This document shows, in pieces, positions 25,651-34,312 of a DNA stretch of 40,685 bases; the stretch's first letter is position 1, and every line of letters starts with the position of its first letter. Origin of the DNA: JBFLVQ01 sp040758525 (GTDB lineage Bacteria; Acidobacteriota; Blastocatellia; Chloracidobacteriales; JADJPF01); the NCBI GenBank assembly GCA_040758525.1, contig JBFLVQ010000009.1:1-40685 (forward strand), read 5' to 3'. The position numbers and the translations under genes were made by a program. The notes under the pieces were generated by a model. The model was not told the origin of the DNA and made no database searches. It worked only from the letters and a program-made list of their open reading frames with translations.

Positions 25651-26787
25651 TTAAAGTTTGGGTGAGTTTAAGTAAAAACGCGGTACACGTTGAGAAAGCG
25701 CACAAGTTACCTCATATGATATTGTGCCAATCCAGCTCGCCATCTCTTCAGCAGTGATCATTAGATTGTCAGATTGACCAATCAGAACAACCTTATCACT
25801 TAAGCAGACACCAGTAATATCTGTGACATCAATTAGTGTTAAATCCATACTGATACGACCGACAATGGGCGCAGATTGCCCACGCACTAATACTCGTCCA
25901 TTGTTTGAGTAGGCACGTCGCAGCCCATCGTAATAGCCTATTGGCAATGTAGCAATGCGGCTCTCACGGGTAGTACGAAAACTACCACCATAGCCAAGCA
26001 GTGTGCCCGCCGGCACACTTTTAAGCAGTATTATCTGTGTGTGTAATGAGAGCACAGGAGCGAGGGTAGGCGGCGGTGATATTGGTGAAATAACATCACG
26101 CCAAAAACCATAGAGCAGGCCACCAGTACGTACTAGATTGCCACGTGCTTGTGGCCAACCATGTGTTCCTGCACTGTTAGCGATATGCTCGTAGTGTGGA
26201 TTAAAACCGGCTTTGCGTATCAGCCTAAGACAATCTAGGTAACGTGAGATCTGCGCATTAGTAAAATCATTTTTCTCGATCTCTTCTGCCGCTGCTAGAT
26301 GTGTCATCACACCATCAAGGAGAAGTTGTTGGCAAGCAGTTGTGTGTCTAAGGAATTCCTCTAGTTGTTCCGGCGACAAACCTAGCCGGCCCATCCCAGT
26401 ATCTAGCTTGACATGAAATTTGACTTGTTGATTGCAGGCACGCGCTACAGCATTAAGTGTATCAAGCATATCGATACGATAGATGGTAGGGATAAGATTG
26501 TATTCAATACAATCGTGTGCCTGTTCCTCTTGCCAGAAACCACCCAAGCAGAGAATAGCAGATTTAATTCCTGCACGGCGTAGTGCAATACCTTCTTCCA
26601 CCAATGCTACACCAAACCAATCTACGCCCTCTTTTTCCAGATGGGTAGCAATGGGTAAGGCGCCATGGCCATAAGCATCGGCCTTCACTACGGCCATTAC
26701 TTCGACCTTCTCACCTACTAGTGTTTTGATGGAGCGATAGTTGGCTGCAATATGATCAAGTCTTATTTCTGCCCAAGTAGGTCGCAT
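25651..26787 (-). CDS. alr: Alanine racemase
   Basis: The product is a 378-residue fold-III PLP enzyme converting L-alanine to D-alanine for peptidoglycan. The PLP lysine is Lys35 in AVVKADAYGHGA, and the opposing catalytic Tyr is Tyr266 in LLGYGGSF. The substrate-side motifs KLDTGMGRLG and GRISMDLTLIDVT are present, and length is normal. Its start lies 15 bases below the dnaB stop on the same strand, so it is likely co-transcribed; dnaB-alr is a neighbourhood also known from other bacteria. Downstream of its stop I see no strong terminator. Nothing is unusual in the protein itself. Confidence 0.95.
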   Translation of the reverse strand: MRPTWAEIRLDHIAANYRSIKTLVGEKVEVMAVVKADAYGHGALPIATHLEKEGVDWFGVALVEEGIALRRAGIKSAILCLGGFWQEEQAHDCIEYNLIPTIYRIDMLDTLNAVARACNQQVKFHVKLDTGMGRLGLSPEQLEEFLRHTTACQQLLLDGVMTHLAAAEEIEKNDFTNAQISRYLDCLRLIRKAGFNPHYEHIANSAGTHGWPQARGNLVRTGGLLYGFWRDVISPISPPPTLAPVLSLHTQIILLKSVPAGTLLGYGGSFRTTRESRIATLPIGYYDGLRRAYSNNGRVLVRGQSAPIVGRISMDLTLIDVTDITGVCLSDKVVLIGQSDNLMITAEEMASWIGTISYEVTCALSQRVPRFYLNSPKL

Positions 26788-26802
26788 GGAAACTAGTATA
26801 AG

Positions 26803-29451
26803 TTAATTCTCGCGCCAGAGATTCTCAAACCGTGTGAACTGCTTAATGAACGCGAGTCGCACCGTATCGGTTGGACCGTTGCGCTGCTTTCCTATGATGA
26901 TCTCAGCAATGCCAGCGTTTTCTTCTGTGGGGCTGTACATCTCCTCGCGATAAATAAACATTACTAGATCTGAGTCTTGTTCAATAGAGTTGTGGACGAT
27001 TATATCGTCAGCAACAAAATTATGAGAACGGTCTACAGTGAGATCATAGACTTGTGTTTCGCCATCCAATTCAATGCTGATAATTTCATCCCAATAAACA
27101 TCACTTTGCGCCAATTTGAGCAATTCCTCTGAACAAACAATAGATGCTACTCGGCCAGCACGTTCACGGCTAAGGTTGCTTTTGAATAAGCCTGTACCGC
27201 AATATGCATTGCCTAATCTGGCTTGCATTTGGCGTGAAGAGAGACCAACTGCCTGCATAATAGGAGTAACGAACAGTCGCCAAACTTCACGCGGCAGTAC
27301 GTCTCGGTTAGTATTAGCTGAACGCTGTAATAGATGGTTTGCTATCGCTAAGTGATGTGCAGCCTTGTTCTGTCCTAATCCGCCTATTTGCGTTAAGAAT
27401 TGCTCAATATCATATTTGCCACTAACTGTTACATGAAATTGATCGCGTCCTTTACCAATTTGGGCATGTCGTGAGAGCGTGGCATTTATTCTTAATCGGA
27501 GCAATAATGATTGTACATTTTGAGCCAATTCAACACTACTTGATACATAGTAAATACTAGGGTAATGTTTAGTCCCTGAACTTAAATTTATGCAACCATC
27601 CGTTGCCCATAGATGCCGCAAAAAACAGGCAATACTTTCAGTAGGTTGAGCAAAAATTATTTCCGGTACACGTTTTTCGTAGGAACGTAAACCGAAGATA
27701 CCTAGTGTGTCAAGCCAAGACGCAATAGGGTTGCGCTTGTTATGGGTTAGTCTCTCTTTGGCAGGTAGATATACTTGATACCAATGCCGTTCTTGTTTAA
27801 TACGTGGTGTGACTGTGTCCCTAAATACTTCTTTGGCTAAATTAACAACAGTTTCGGCCAGTAATGGATCAGCAGTAGTGTATTGCATGGCATGATGAGA
27901 CAACGTGCAGCCGTCACCGATTAAATGGCCTAGAAGCGCTAATTCTGCAATTGTCATAGCTGCTTTTGTAGGTCCAGGTAGCTGACGAGGTAACGCAAGT
28001 CGATCCCCAATAGCGAGTTCATCGAGTCTACGCCAGCCATTTATCATAAGAAATTTATGATTTGCAGTAGCACGAATACTGCGGCCCAATTTGGTGGTAA
28101 GGCGAAAAACAGGTTTATGGCCTGTAGCGAATGCGTGTGATACAATGGCTGGCTCTAACTTCCAGGTCTCTTCATTCAATGCCAGTACGGAGAAACCACT
28201 TTTACCAACGAGTTGATCGATACGCTGATATATACCTTTATCAGGTAGATAGACCTTTGTCTCTTCCGCCAAGCAGCCTGACTCTCTCAAATCGGAAAGT
28301 TGTGGACGGTGGTCAGTACGTGTCTCAGGTGCGCGCGAAAGTTGGCTGAGGGCTACTACTGGCACATTGAGTTCTTTAGCCAAGCCTTTGAGATCACGTG
28401 AAATTTGTGAGACCTCTTGTTGACGGCTCTCTAAACGACCACGGCCACGTATCAATTGCAAGTAATCGACAATCAATAGATCTAAACCATGCTCGGCTTT
28501 AAGGCGGCGAGTCTTAGCACGCATCTCTAAGAGAGTGAGGGCAGCAGTATCGTCAATAAAAATACGCGCTTCTGCAAGCTTCTGTAGACCAGCAGCTAGA
28601 CGTGCCCATTCTTCACGATTAAGGAAACCACCACGCAGTCGATGTGCATCAACATGCGCCTCAGAACAGAGCATACGCGAGACTAATGCCTCTTTGGTCA
28701 TCTCTAGCGAGAAGATACCAACAACTTTTTGCGCTGCGATTGCAGCATTTTGTGCAACAGTAAGACCTAGGGCAGTTTTACCAGCCGATGGACGGGCGGC
28801 AATAATAATTAGATCAGAAGGTTGCAGGCCATTGGTAAGGCGATCGAGTTCGGTAAAACCAGTAGGCACGCCGGTCATCATCTGTGGCCGTTCTGCCATC
28901 TTCTCAACTAGCTCTAACTGCTGACGCGCCACTTCGGCAATGCTTACAAAGCCAGTGCGTATACGATCCTCGGCGATCTGAAAGATTGCTTTTTCGGCAT
29001 TGTCTAAGATCTCATCAGGCTCACCATCTTGATCTAGACAGGTATGTATAATCTGATTAGAGGCGGCAATAAGGCGGCGTAGCACGCTCTTGCCTTTGAT
29101 GATCTTGGCATAATGCTCGATATTGGCCGTACGTACGGCGCCATCAAGCAGGCTGGCAACATAGGCCATACCGCCTACCTGTTCCAATTCACCAACCTTA
29201 GCCAACTCTTCCTGTAATGTAATAGGATCGATAGCGCGTGCTGTCTCGGAAAGGATCAACATCTTTTCAAAGATACGTCGATGCGAATCAAGAAAGAAAT
29301 CTTCACGCTTAAGCAGCTCAATTGCTTGATTACAGAGTGAACTATCAAGCAGAATGGCACCCAGCACAGCACGTTCGGCTTCTATGTTATGGGGGAGCGG
29401 TCGTTCTAGATCACCGCCATTTGTTTGTGCGTTGTTAGTTCGTGTCGCCAT
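26803..29451 (-). CDS. dnaB: Replicative DNA helicase DnaB containing an intein
   Basis: The product has 882 residues, of which residues 393-821 are an intein; the spliced helicase would be 453 residues, a normal DnaB length. The host protein shows the N-terminal primase-binding domain (LPHNIEAERAVLGAIL), Walker A (ARPSAGKT at 219-226), Walker B (LLIVDYLQLI) and the C-terminal SIEQDSDLVMFIYRE and RFENLW blocks. DnaB unwinds DNA ahead of the replisome, so splicing is required for growth. I chose ATG 29451 because the protein from there (MATRTNN...) matches normal DnaB length and avoids overlap with the upstream FHA gene; the open frame to 29622 is not needed. The order is FHA gene, dnaB, alr. 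Confidence 0.95.
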   Translation of the reverse strand: MATRTNNAQTNGGDLERPLPHNIEAERAVLGAILLDSSLCNQAIELLKREDFFLDSHRRIFEKMLILSETARAIDPITLQEELAKVGELEQVGGMAYVASLLDGAVRTANIEHYAKIIKGKSVLRRLIAASNQIIHTCLDQDGEPDEILDNAEKAIFQIAEDRIRTGFVSIAEVARQQLELVEKMAERPQMMTGVPTGFTELDRLTNGLQPSDLIIIAARPSAGKTALGLTVAQNAAIAAQKVVGIFSLEMTKEALVSRMLCSEAHVDAHRLRGGFLNREEWARLAAGLQKLAEARIFIDDTAALTLLEMRAKTRRLKAEHGLDLLIVDYLQLIRGRGRLESRQQEVSQISRDLKGLAKELNVPVVALSQLSRAPETRTDHRPQLSDLRESGCLAEETKVYLPDKGIYQRIDQLVGKSGFSVLALNEETWKLEPAIVSHAFATGHKPVFRLTTKLGRSIRATANHKFLMINGWRRLDELAIGDRLALPRQLPGPTKAAMTIAELALLGHLIGDGCTLSHHAMQYTTADPLLAETVVNLAKEVFRDTVTPRIKQERHWYQVYLPAKERLTHNKRNPIASWLDTLGIFGLRSYEKRVPEIIFAQPTESIACFLRHLWATDGCINLSSGTKHYPSIYYVSSSVELAQNVQSLLLRLRINATLSRHAQIGKGRDQFHVTVSGKYDIEQFLTQIGGLGQNKAAHHLAIANHLLQRSANTNRDVLPREVWRLFVTPIMQAVGLSSRQMQARLGNAYCGTGLFKSNLSRERAGRVASIVCSEELLKLAQSDVYWDEIISIELDGETQVYDLTVDRSHNFVADDIIVHNSIEQDSDLVMFIYREEMYSPTEENAGIAEIIIGKQRNGPTDTVRLAFIKQFTRFENLWREN
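26989..28275 (-). mobile_element. DnaB intein (429 residues) with LAGLIDADG homing endonuclease
   Basis: The insertion starts with Cys1 after the extein LRESG and ends with His-Asn before extein Ser (VHN then SIEQ). This is the same site as the Synechocystis DnaB intein. Splicing motifs are complete: Cys1, TANH at intein residues 70-73, the block F region VYDLTVDRSHNFVADDI, the penultimate His, the terminal Asn and Ser+1. An endonuclease domain lies between, with LAGLIDADG motifs at about 113-122 (LALLGHLIGDG) and 218-227 (FLRHLWATDG), both with their catalytic Asp. No stop or frameshift is seen, so both splicing and homing could still work. The endonuclease would cut intein-less dnaB alleles. 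Confidence 0.93.
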
Positions 29452-29552
29452 GCGCGATTGAACCTTAATCTTGCGGAGATAAATATAACAGCGGCCCACA
29501 TAATACTGTAGCCGGGCAGACGCGTCAAATAGTACGGCAAGACAACTCGCAG

Positions 29553-30911
29553 TTAGGTATAAGTGCGAGTCTGGTGAGTCTCCAGCAACTTTAGCAGGAT
29601 CGTGTAAGTATAATAATTGCAACAGGGTGTACGGTTGAGTAACTCAATCATCATGATCTTGTTATTACCCAACAGATCCCAAACCTGTTGGGCAAAGGTA
29701 AGGGTTGTCTCATCCTGCCATTCTAGCATTGGTTTATTGCGTTGAAAGATTGTTCCATGACTGGGCAATCGTTCTTTAATATTGTTAAGTTCATCTTGCA
29801 GTCGCATGGCCTCCATGAGCAGATATAAGCCAGATTTTCGTATCGGTTCGGTCTTAAGCAACTGTTCAGGGGGATCTTCTATACCAAATGAGAAGCTTCC
29901 TTCTAGCGGCATCTGAAAGAGCTGATAGAATGCCTGCTCGCCGGTACGCCGGCCAAACTGCACATAACGCACCTCTCCTAGTTCATAATATAGATGTGCA
30001 AAGGGAGAGGCATTGGCTGCTGTGGCTAATGGTGAGGAGCGGAATAGACCCATATTGAGATTGTAAAAGGTAAGTAGTCCTGTCTCCTGTAAGCCGCTCA
30101 GGGTCTGTATAATGGTAGCAAGATCAAAATAACGCAGACTACCTTGTAATTGACGCGCGAATTTACTGTAGAAGCGGCTCTGGTTTTTGTTTAGCTGCTT
30201 GCTAAGCACAGTTGAGTAGTGTATGGCAAAGCTAGGTGTACTCTCCATAAGTTCGCGTAATTGACGCGCATGTAGCAGAAAGACTTCTGCCGACTCGGGC
30301 ACAAGAGCCTCACTTAGGTGGGTATCGCCAGGCAAGGCAAGCGTCTCGCCTAGACATTCACCACTTGCTAGATAACTGAGTACACCCATTGTGCCACGCT
30401 CATCTTTGATACCCCAGACTTCGACAAAACCACTATAGATTATGTATAGATGAGTGCAAAGCTGCTGATAGCGGAAGAGGTAGCTACCACCTGGATAGCT
30501 AACAATCTGTCCGCTGCTATAGATCTGTTGTAACATCTCGTCAGAAAGACCCTGAAAGAGATAACAGTTTTTCAGAAATTGGAACTCATCGGTAGATGAG
30601 ATGGAGAAGAAGATCTCAACCAGCAGTCCATCAAGGCCAAATAGTAGACGATCACCAGTAGCAAGTGGTCGCCGATCGATCCGTTCATTATTAACAAAAG
30701 TACCATTGCTGCTATGTAGGTCGTAAAGCACTAGATCGTTGTCTTCACGTCGTAACTCTGCATGTACACGCGAGGCTACCTTATGGCGCTGACCACTGTC
30801 ATAAAGCACAAAGTCGCAAGTTGGTGCGCGTCCGATCTTAATAACTGGCAGGGTGAGTTCTTCAACACTTTCTACAAGACTGCCGGAAAGATATTTGAGT
30901 TTAACAAGCAT
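29553..30911 (-). CDS. FHA / cyclic-nucleotide-type / PATAN three-domain signalling protein
   Basis: The product has 452 residues from ATG 30911; a GTG at 30917 is also possible, and neither has a clear Shine-Dalgarno. Residues about 22-95 are an FHA domain with GRAPTCDF, SRVHAEL and HSSNGTFVNN, which binds phosphothreonine. Residues about 110-225 are a CRP-like beta-roll (FLFRYQ-like, LYIIYSGFVEVWG, GECLGETLALPGD) that lacks a clear phosphate-cassette Arg. Residues about 240-360 are a PATAN/DUF4388 domain (GSLRYFDLATIIQTLSGLQE and LYYELGEVRYVQFGRR). The last part is helical. It could join kinase, nucleotide and PATAN signalling in one molecule. It is first in the segment leading to dnaB, 101 bases apart. 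No output domain is present, so it is likely an adaptor. Confidence 0.8.
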   Translation of the reverse strand: MLVKLKYLSGSLVESVEELTLPVIKIGRAPTCDFVLYDSGQRHKVASRVHAELRREDNDLVLYDLHSSNGTFVNNERIDRRPLATGDRLLFGLDGLLVEIFFSISSTDEFQFLKNCYLFQGLSDEMLQQIYSSGQIVSYPGGSYLFRYQQLCTHLYIIYSGFVEVWGIKDERGTMGVLSYLASGECLGETLALPGDTHLSEALVPESAEVFLLHARQLRELMESTPSFAIHYSTVLSKQLNKNQSRFYSKFARQLQGSLRYFDLATIIQTLSGLQETGLLTFYNLNMGLFRSSPLATAANASPFAHLYYELGEVRYVQFGRRTGEQAFYQLFQMPLEGSFSFGIEDPPEQLLKTEPIRKSGLYLLMEAMRLQDELNNIKERLPSHGTIFQRNKPMLEWQDETTLTFAQQVWDLLGNNKIMMIELLNRTPCCNYYTYTILLKLLETHQTRTYT

Positions 30912-30997
30912 GCGCACAGCCCAGTTATATGTGTTTAAGCAGTGTCGATCTTAACTGAATCTTTACGCCTGCACAGAGTTTTGTGCTGGCTGAACGA

Positions 30998-31026
30998 TTG
31001 CTTTATCTTATACTCATACATAGAAT
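30998..31026 (+). promoter_or_regulatory. Candidate promoter of the 136-residue protein gene
   Basis: TTGCTT (30998-31003) and TAGAAT (31021-31026) with a 17-bp spacer lie 42 bases before the ATG at 31068. This is a good sigma70-type match. Confidence 0.5.
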
Positions 31027-31067
31027 AAGAAAACTGGAAAATTAATTGTAGGCAGAGGCGGAAAAGA

Positions 31068-31478
31068 ATGGTTGCTAAGAAGAGACGGGTGGCCTTGCGT
31101 GAGTGTTCAGTAACTTCGTTAACGGAGAAGCAACGACGTATTTTTGTACGCTTACAATCTCAGGACGGCGAATACAGTCTTGAGCATGAGTGTATACCAG
31201 AAACAGAACAACAATTACTCGCTGCAACAGCTCAGACCACTCTAGATGCTATCTGTCCAGTGCTCAACCGGCCGCTTACTTTTAAGGTGCTAGACCTACA
31301 ACTATGGAGTTTGGGAGAACCGCCTCAACCATTTATTACTACCCTGGTTGAGGTCGATTTTGGTAAGAACCATATGTCATTGCCAGGAATCTGCAACGTC
31401 TATGGATCACCTATTGAATCGGCTGCTAAGGCTGCCCTGGATGCTGTCAACCGTGTTATTGAACTCTATCTGAAGTAG
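31068..31478 (+). CDS. Uncharacterised 136-residue protein
   Basis: I do not recognise a named family with certainty. The sequence is a compact soluble alpha/beta protein. The N-terminus is basic (MVAKKRRVALRE), the centre has helices and strands (LLAATAQTTLDAI), and the C-terminal half ends SPIESAAKAALDAVNRVIEL. The pattern of a strand, a Gly-containing turn and a final helix with AAKAALDAVN faintly recalls the regulatory domain of 2-isopropylmalate synthase, but that is an impression only and there are no leu genes nearby. A promoter match and uninterrupted coding support a real gene. It is divergent from the FHA/cNMP/PATAN gene, with about 157 bases between them. Confidence 0.6.
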   Translation: MVAKKRRVALRECSVTSLTEKQRRIFVRLQSQDGEYSLEHECIPETEQQLLAATAQTTLDAICPVLNRPLTFKVLDLQLWSLGEPPQPFITTLVEVDFGKNHMSLPGICNVYGSPIESAAKAALDAVNRVIELYLK

Positions 31479-31743
31479 ATGTTCAGTGTGGTTTGAATCG
31501 CACCATAGTGGAGATGAAACAGATTTGGCTCATGGTATTCGCATAACACTACAATAGGTTTGTGATTATATGCCGGTCCACTAAATAATATAGTTATGCA
31601 CATGTGATCCTATATTCCTTTTAGTAAAGAATAATGGAACTTTATTTAAGGCTGAGCGTGTAATCAAAAAAAAGCGAATAATGACTGGGTAAAGAAAGAT
31701 AGCGACAAAAGTAATTGCTTGCTTTTGCTGAAAGGAGAAATTT

Positions 31744-32217
31744 ATGAAATTGCTGATCGGCTTAGCCTTCATATTATCCCTCCTTGCTCCAGTATCTCAA
31801 TCTAATCCAAAACTAGAAATTGGGGTGAAGCTTAATCGGAAGGATGTTCCTCAAAAAATAACGGAAACGATACTCACTCATCCGGGCCAGATACGCCCCT
31901 TTATTAAACGAACAATTGATGGTGTGGAATACATCATTGCTTTTGACCATAGAACCCATAAGGTCAAATATATTTATACAAATGATAAAAAATTTCGTAC
32001 TAATAATGGCTTGCAGATAGGTTCACAAATTTCTGTTGCAAAAAATCAACTTATTTCTTATCCCGGTTGGGAGACTAGAGCACCAGTGACGCCAGATGGA
32101 TGGTATCCGGTGGTTGGATATGATTTGCCAAGGAGCGGAGCTATGTTAAAGAATAATTTCAGTAATTCTGACACTGTTAGTTTAACGGTGATAGGTTTTT
32201 CCAAGGGTGGCAATTAG
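31744..32217 (+). CDS. Small exported protein of unknown function
   Basis: The product has 157 residues with a signal peptide (MKLLIGLAFILSLLAPVSQS) and a strong Shine-Dalgarno (AAGGAG). The mature part is Lys/Thr/Asn-rich with beta-strand-like pieces (YIIAFDHRTHKVKYIYTND, then DGWYPVVGYDLPRS). I do not recognise a family. The gene and its upstream spacer look more AT-rich than the neighbours, which may point to recent arrival or weak selection. Just before its stop codon a second frame opens and stays open to a TGA at 32313, so the C-terminus may be altered by a frameshift (see findings). Confidence 0.6.
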   Translation: MKLLIGLAFILSLLAPVSQSNPKLEIGVKLNRKDVPQKITETILTHPGQIRPFIKRTIDGVEYIIAFDHRTHKVKYIYTNDKKFRTNNGLQIGSQISVAKNQLISYPGWETRAPVTPDGWYPVVGYDLPRSGAMLKNNFSNSDTVSLTVIGFSKGGN

Positions 32218-32331
32218 AGCCACAAGTCGCAATTCAACAAGATATTCCGCCTAACCCGCATCAACGGTTTCCTCATCGTTATATGGCTACTCAGGTATTA
32301 TTCGCAACATGGTGAAATAGTGGTCTATCTG

Positions 32332-33066
32332 CTAGGCAGCCCAAGGAGCTCTCTTTTTGCGTGATATAGGCCGATAATAGAAACGCCGAGTCGGCAATTC
32401 TACCGCACAAAGCTGGCTATTATGGCCAGCCCCACAGTCGATCGCAATAATGTCACCGCGTTGCCAGGCTTCCATACGGGAGTTGGGTGTGAGACTCTCA
32501 TTAAGCATTTTACGAATCTTATTGGTAGGAGTATGACCAACTACAATAGTGGGTCCATCATACTCTTTCCAGAAGAGCATATCTCGGTACCAGAGAGCAG
32601 TTTCTAGAGAATCGATCTGCCAATCACCTGTCTCACTACGCCGTGCACCGGCATGCACATAAATAGCATGCTCATTACGATAATAGGTTGGCAGTTGGGC
32701 AAGAAAGCTGCGTGTAGCAGCAGGCAACTCCTGTAGAAAGGTGAGCCAACGCCGTTTTAAATTGGCGGGGCAGTATTCAGCATAGGTGGTCTGCCCACCC
32801 ATACGCATCCATTGGTCAAAACTCTGCTTGGAACTGAGACTATCGAGCATAACCTGCTCATGGTTGCCACGTAGCACACGCACACGTGTAGAAAAGGAGG
32901 TTAGTTCTTGAACTAATTCCAGCACACGCCTTGAGGCAGGACCGCGATCCACTAGATCGCCTAAAAAGACCAATTCATCCTGTTGCCAATCGATCGGTAG
33001 CATTGTCAACAATTGTTGCAAGGCATCAAATTGTCCGTGTACATCGCCGATCGCGAAAGTTTTCAT
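32332..33066 (-). CDS. PPP-family metallophosphoesterase (ApaH/PrpE/PrpA-like)
   Basis: The product has 244 residues. The metallophosphoesterase motifs are complete: GDVHGQ near the N-terminus, GDLVDRGP, RGNHEQVM, then a later VGHTPT and a His-bearing AGARR region. Relatives are bacterial Ser/Thr/Tyr protein phosphatases and diadenosine tetraphosphatases. ATG 33066 gives the usual MKTFAIGDVHG start and has AGGAG 8 bases upstream; an in-frame TTG at 33120 would add 18 unrelated residues. It stands alone, divergent from the TrbI-like gene. Which substrate class it acts on cannot be decided from motifs; the many phosphothreonine-signalling genes nearby make a protein phosphatase role possible. 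Confidence 0.85.
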   Translation of the reverse strand: MKTFAIGDVHGQFDALQQLLTMLPIDWQQDELVFLGDLVDRGPASRRVLELVQELTSFSTRVRVLRGNHEQVMLDSLSSKQSFDQWMRMGGQTTYAEYCPANLKRRWLTFLQELPAATRSFLAQLPTYYRNEHAIYVHAGARRSETGDWQIDSLETALWYRDMLFWKEYDGPTIVVGHTPTNKIRKMLNESLTPNSRMEAWQRGDIIAIDCGAGHNSQLCAVELPTRRFYYRPISRKKRAPWAA

Positions 33067-33535
33067 ATTCGCGCTCCTATTGAACCAGTAATCTTGAACT
33101 TGCTTTCCGTGTGCCCCCAATCACGGAACTATCCTCTAAATGGTACGGTTGCGACTGCCTTGCGCCTCGTTACTAAAAATTGCAAGCATTATGCCGCATT
33201 CACCGTCTGGTTACGTTTTTCCCGTTGCGAAGCGGGAAAGGACCAGGTTTAATTAACTATCGGTAGCTATTGCGACGTTACCAGAGTTACTCTTCGCCGC
33301 TTAGCATATCCGCTCTGTACGCCGAGGTGTATTATACACCTACAAAAGTTTCCAAAAGATGCACGATAATGGTACTGACGTTGCTTTATCGCTAAAATTG
33401 TGCCGTAGGCTGGAAACGCGGAAGCGCGCTGCTGCTTCTAATGGTGTTACAAGCACTATTAGCTTTAAATTGGCGGCCATTGAGTCAGCCTCTCTCAATA
33501 CTCGTAAAAAGAGTAAACATATTTTAGGAGGTGTT
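33067..33535. other. 469-bp divergent intergenic region
   Basis: No gene is supported here. It holds a hairpin of TTTCCCG (33218-33224) and CGGGAAA (33233-33239), and a 17-base inverted repeat at 33325-33341 described separately. An open frame from 33359 runs into the TrbI-like gene but has no ribosome site and unlikely composition, so I treat it as leader. The region must contain promoters for both flanking genes. Confidence 0.5.
33325..33341. promoter_or_regulatory. Operator-like inverted repeat
   Basis: AGGTGTA and TACACCT form perfect 7-base arms around TTA. A -10-like TATTAT (33330-33335) lies within the repeat, so a bound regulator could block a promoter reading toward the TrbI-like gene. 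No matching regulator gene is seen in the window. Confidence 0.35.
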
Positions 33536-34234
33536 ATGAGATATCTGCTTACTGCATTAACGCTGATCTTTATGATAACTTTGACCGCTGCCAGTGCAGC
33601 AGGCCAAGACCAACTACCTACGCCTCCTCAAGACCAACTAGCTACACCACCACCGCCGCCACCACAAACCATCACCATTAATGCTAATACTGTTTGCCGG
33701 CTGCAACTATTAACGGCATTGAGCAGTAAGCTGAATGAAGTGGGTGATACCTTCAGCGCAGAGTTAGTCGAACCGATTCGTGTTGATGATGTAGTAGCGC
33801 TACCACGTGGCACAGTCTTTGAAGGGCGTGTTACGCAAATCAGTGAAGCCAAGCGTGGACAGCGGCGAGCTTCAATGATGATTACAATAGAGCGTGTAAT
33901 CACCGCCGAAGGGCCAAAGCCTGTTGAGATGATTCTACTCTCAATCGATGATTATGCTAATGAAGAGAAGTTGTATCCCAATGAAGAAGGAAAAGTGAAG
34001 AGTAAACGGGATGGTGGTCAGACGGTTGATAATGTGATACGTGGTGGTGTAGTTGGTAGTCTAGGCTCGGCCATAGCTATCTACAGTGGTGCTGGTGGCG
34101 CGGTAGCAGCTACTACTTTGGGAGTAGGTGTAGCTGGTGGTGTGTTGCTTACCAAAGGCAAAGAGATACGCCTCTTTGAGGGTACAATACTGCGTATTAA
34201 GTTTGCCAAACCACTCTCCTTAACCGTCAATTGA
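33536..34234 (+). CDS. Exported TrbI/VirB10-like protein
   Basis: The product has 232 residues from ATG 33536, preceded by AGGAGGT. It starts with a signal peptide (MRYLLTALTLIFMITLTAAS, then AAGQ), a repeated Pro-rich linker (QLPTPPQDQLATPPPPPP), and a beta-rich domain. This domain has the TALSSKLNEVGDTFSAELVE and ALPRGTVFEGRVTQISEA pattern that resembles the C-terminal core of TrbI/VirB10 proteins. Near the C-terminus a Gly/Ala-rich stretch (GGVVGSLGSAIAIYSGAGGA) could insert into a membrane. It is too short, and no conjugation genes are near, to be a true VirB10. Such stand-alone proteins seem common in Acidobacteriota, but I cite that from general memory. The function is unknown. Confidence 0.65.
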   Translation: MRYLLTALTLIFMITLTAASAAGQDQLPTPPQDQLATPPPPPPQTITINANTVCRLQLLTALSSKLNEVGDTFSAELVEPIRVDDVVALPRGTVFEGRVTQISEAKRGQRRASMMITIERVITAEGPKPVEMILLSIDDYANEEKLYPNEEGKVKSKRDGGQTVDNVIRGGVVGSLGSAIAIYSGAGGAVAATTLGVGVAGGVLLTKGKEIRLFEGTILRIKFAKPLSLTVN

Positions 34235-34262
34235 GAATGTTGTTAGTAAATTTGTATGGTAG

Positions 34263-34312
34263 TAGCGGCAGCGGCTTGGCGGTAAACCCAGCTACTGCCC
34301 GCTAGTACTTTT
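34263..34312 (+). terminator. Possible terminator of the TrbI-like gene
   Basis: TAGCGGCAG (34263-34271) pairs with CTGCCCGCTA (34295-34304), leaving one bulged G, with a 23-nt loop and a short TTTT at 34309-34312. It begins about 30 bases after the stop. Confidence 0.4.

Noticed and set aside
29452..29622. An upstream extension of DnaB by 57 residues
   Set aside because: It would overlap the FHA gene by 70 bases and add sequence not found in DnaB proteins; ATG 29451 gives the normal N-terminus.
33359..33535. A 59-residue N-terminal extension of the TrbI-like protein
   Set aside because: A signal peptide and AGGAGGT site mark ATG 33536 as the start.
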